From the NCBI GenBank assembly GCA_024399225.1, contig JAKSHV010000059.1, positions 1 to 6,740 of the forward strand: a stretch of 6,740 nucleotides of DNA. The letters are read 5' to 3'. The DNA comes from an archaeon. Its GTDB lineage: Archaea > Thermoplasmatota > Thermoplasmata > Methanomassiliicoccales > Methanomethylophilaceae. Of this stretch, positions 5,783 to 6,740 are shown in pieces (position 1 is the first letter of the stretch; each line of letters starts with the position of its first letter). The notes beneath the pieces are model-generated. The model worked only from the letters and a program-made list of their open reading frames with translations, searched no databases and was not told where the DNA came from. The translations under genes and the position numbers were made by a program.

Positions 5783-6740
5783 TTTTCAAAAAAGCAACCC
5801 TGGCACTCGGGGGAGGCGTCAAGCTTCCTCCGGGATTCCAGATGCCGGTAAGGGTATCCCGTTCCACCGCGGGACCCGGTGCGGGAAACAGTTCCGCCGC
5901 ATTCGCGTTCGGAGGGGTGCGCGTCAAGAAGGGCATCTCCTACGAAGCCGGCGAGTTCGAACTCCACGAGGTGAACGGGAAGCTCTCCCTCACCCATAAC
6001 GGCGAACCCTTCATCGACGAGGTTACCATCGAACCCGTCGTGTACCACTGCCCTCAGCAGGCATTCTTCACACTCGACCCCAGATGCGGATACCACTGTG
6101 CGTTCTGCGCATCCCCCAGACTCCCCCAATCCGATTTCAAGGGACACACCAACGAGGACATCGTCAGGAAATGCGTCGACTCCAAAGACGGCATCGTGGC
6201 GGTATCCCTCACCAGCGGAGTCTACGAGAGTGACATTCAGGGGGAGGTCGACGACTTCGTGGACTGCATCGTCAGGATCAGGAAGGAGCTCCCCGACATG
6301 CCCATCGGTATCGAACCCTAGATCGAGACCGAGGAACAGGTAAAAGCATTGAAGGAAGCAGGTGCAGACGAGATAAAACTCAACGTGCAGGCTGCAACCG
6401 CAGACATATTCTCAAGGGTCTGTCCCGACCTTGACAGAGACACCATATTCAAGTGCCTGGCACATGCCGTGAAGCACTTCGGAAAAGGAAGGGTGACCTC
6501 CAACATCATCTTCGGAATGGGCGAGACCAAGGAGGAGCTCGCACAGTGCATGGAGGAGATCTGCAGGATCGGTGCCATCCCCACCGTCAGGTCGCTGCGT
6601 TACAATGCCTACAACAGGGAATCACTGGCGGAAGCCATCGGACATCCAGAACCCGTCTCCCCCGAGTACATGATCGAGGTCGCAGAGCTTCACAGGACTA
6701 TCCTTGACAAGTACGGAATGGACACCAACACCTGCAGGAC
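5767..6740 (+). CDS. Radical SAM enzyme with an in-frame amber codon, probably read as pyrrolysine (3' end outside window)
   Basis: This is an enzyme of the radical SAM superfamily: C107-x3-C111-x2-C114 (RCGYHCAFC) would hold the [4Fe-4S] cluster that cleaves S-adenosylmethionine. Around it are a preceding beta-rich N-terminal region of about 100 residues, SLTSGVYES (147-155), IGIEP (180-184), ADEIKLNV after the amber codon, and FGMGET. These are spaced as in a BioB/MoaA-type partial barrel. Codon 185 is TAG (6319-6321). Reading through it gives at least 139 more codons without a stop, in the same codon style and with recognisable family features, up to the window edge at TNTCR. Stopping at TAG would leave half a barrel. 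I therefore annotate one gene with codon 185 as probable pyrrolysine. The substrate is unknown. The start ATG 5767 overlaps cysS by 16 bases with a Shine-Dalgarno sequence, so translation is coupled to cysS. A recent nonsense mutation (a Tyr codon TAC/TAT to TAG) is the alternative. Confidence 0.8.
6319..6321 (+). other. In-frame TAG, candidate pyrrolysine codon 185 of the radical SAM gene
   Basis: TAG follows the GIEP codons and is followed in the same frame by IETEEQVKALKEAGADEIKL. None of the six stop codons in the window is TAG (four TGA, two TAA), as expected where UAG is a sense codon. No ATG restart lies close after it; only a TTG at 6349 with a weak AGG eight bases upstream. Confidence 0.65.

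Noticed and set aside
6319..6740. Radical SAM gene as a plain pseudogene cut by a nonsense codon
   Set aside because: It cannot be excluded, but the downstream frame has no further stop or frameshift for 139 codons and keeps family motifs, and TAG is not used as a stop elsewhere in the window.

Overview
The window looks like a piece of a methanogenic archaeal chromosome, most likely from the Methanomassiliicoccales / Methanomethylophilaceae lineage, whose members use UAG for pyrrolysine. Four things point there. Archaeal TATA boxes sit about 26 bases before start codons, so several mRNAs appear leaderless. Six visible genes end in TAA or TGA and none in TAG. One radical SAM gene carries an in-frame TAG in the middle of clearly coding sequence. 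The first gene is a ferredoxin-tailed protein of a type common in methanogens. The lineage call is inference; there is no rRNA or pyl gene here to confirm it.

Layout. 1-291: 3' end of a protein ending in a 2x[4Fe-4S] domain, probably an archaeal PAPS-reductase-like protein, followed by a stem-loop terminator. 292-446: a gene-free stretch with a repeated ATTGTC(G/A)AT motif that overlaps the promoter of the next gene. 447-1541: polytopic membrane acyltransferase-like protein. 1577-2353: alpha/beta hydrolase with an intact catalytic triad, apparently on its own promoter. 2354-2394: hairpin between convergent genes. 2395-3567 (minus): MFS transporter. 3568-3695: divergent promoter region with a 23-bp alternating purine-pyrimidine tract. 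3696-6740 (plus): a tightly packed operon, cysE (serine acetyltransferase), cysS (cysteinyl-tRNA synthetase) and a radical SAM enzyme, joined by 4-bp and 16-bp gene overlaps, each with a Shine-Dalgarno sequence inside the preceding gene.

The cysE-cysS pair links cysteine precursor synthesis (O-acetylserine) to cysteine charging of tRNA. The radical SAM gene is translationally coupled to this pair, so it probably shares its expression, though its substrate is unknown. The best lead is the amber codon at 6319-6321: reading through it extends the radical SAM protein by at least 139 residues of family-like sequence (for example FGMGET). That makes it a candidate pyrrolysine-containing protein outside the methylamine methyltransferases. 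A tyrosine-to-amber mutation or a sequencing error is the main alternative.
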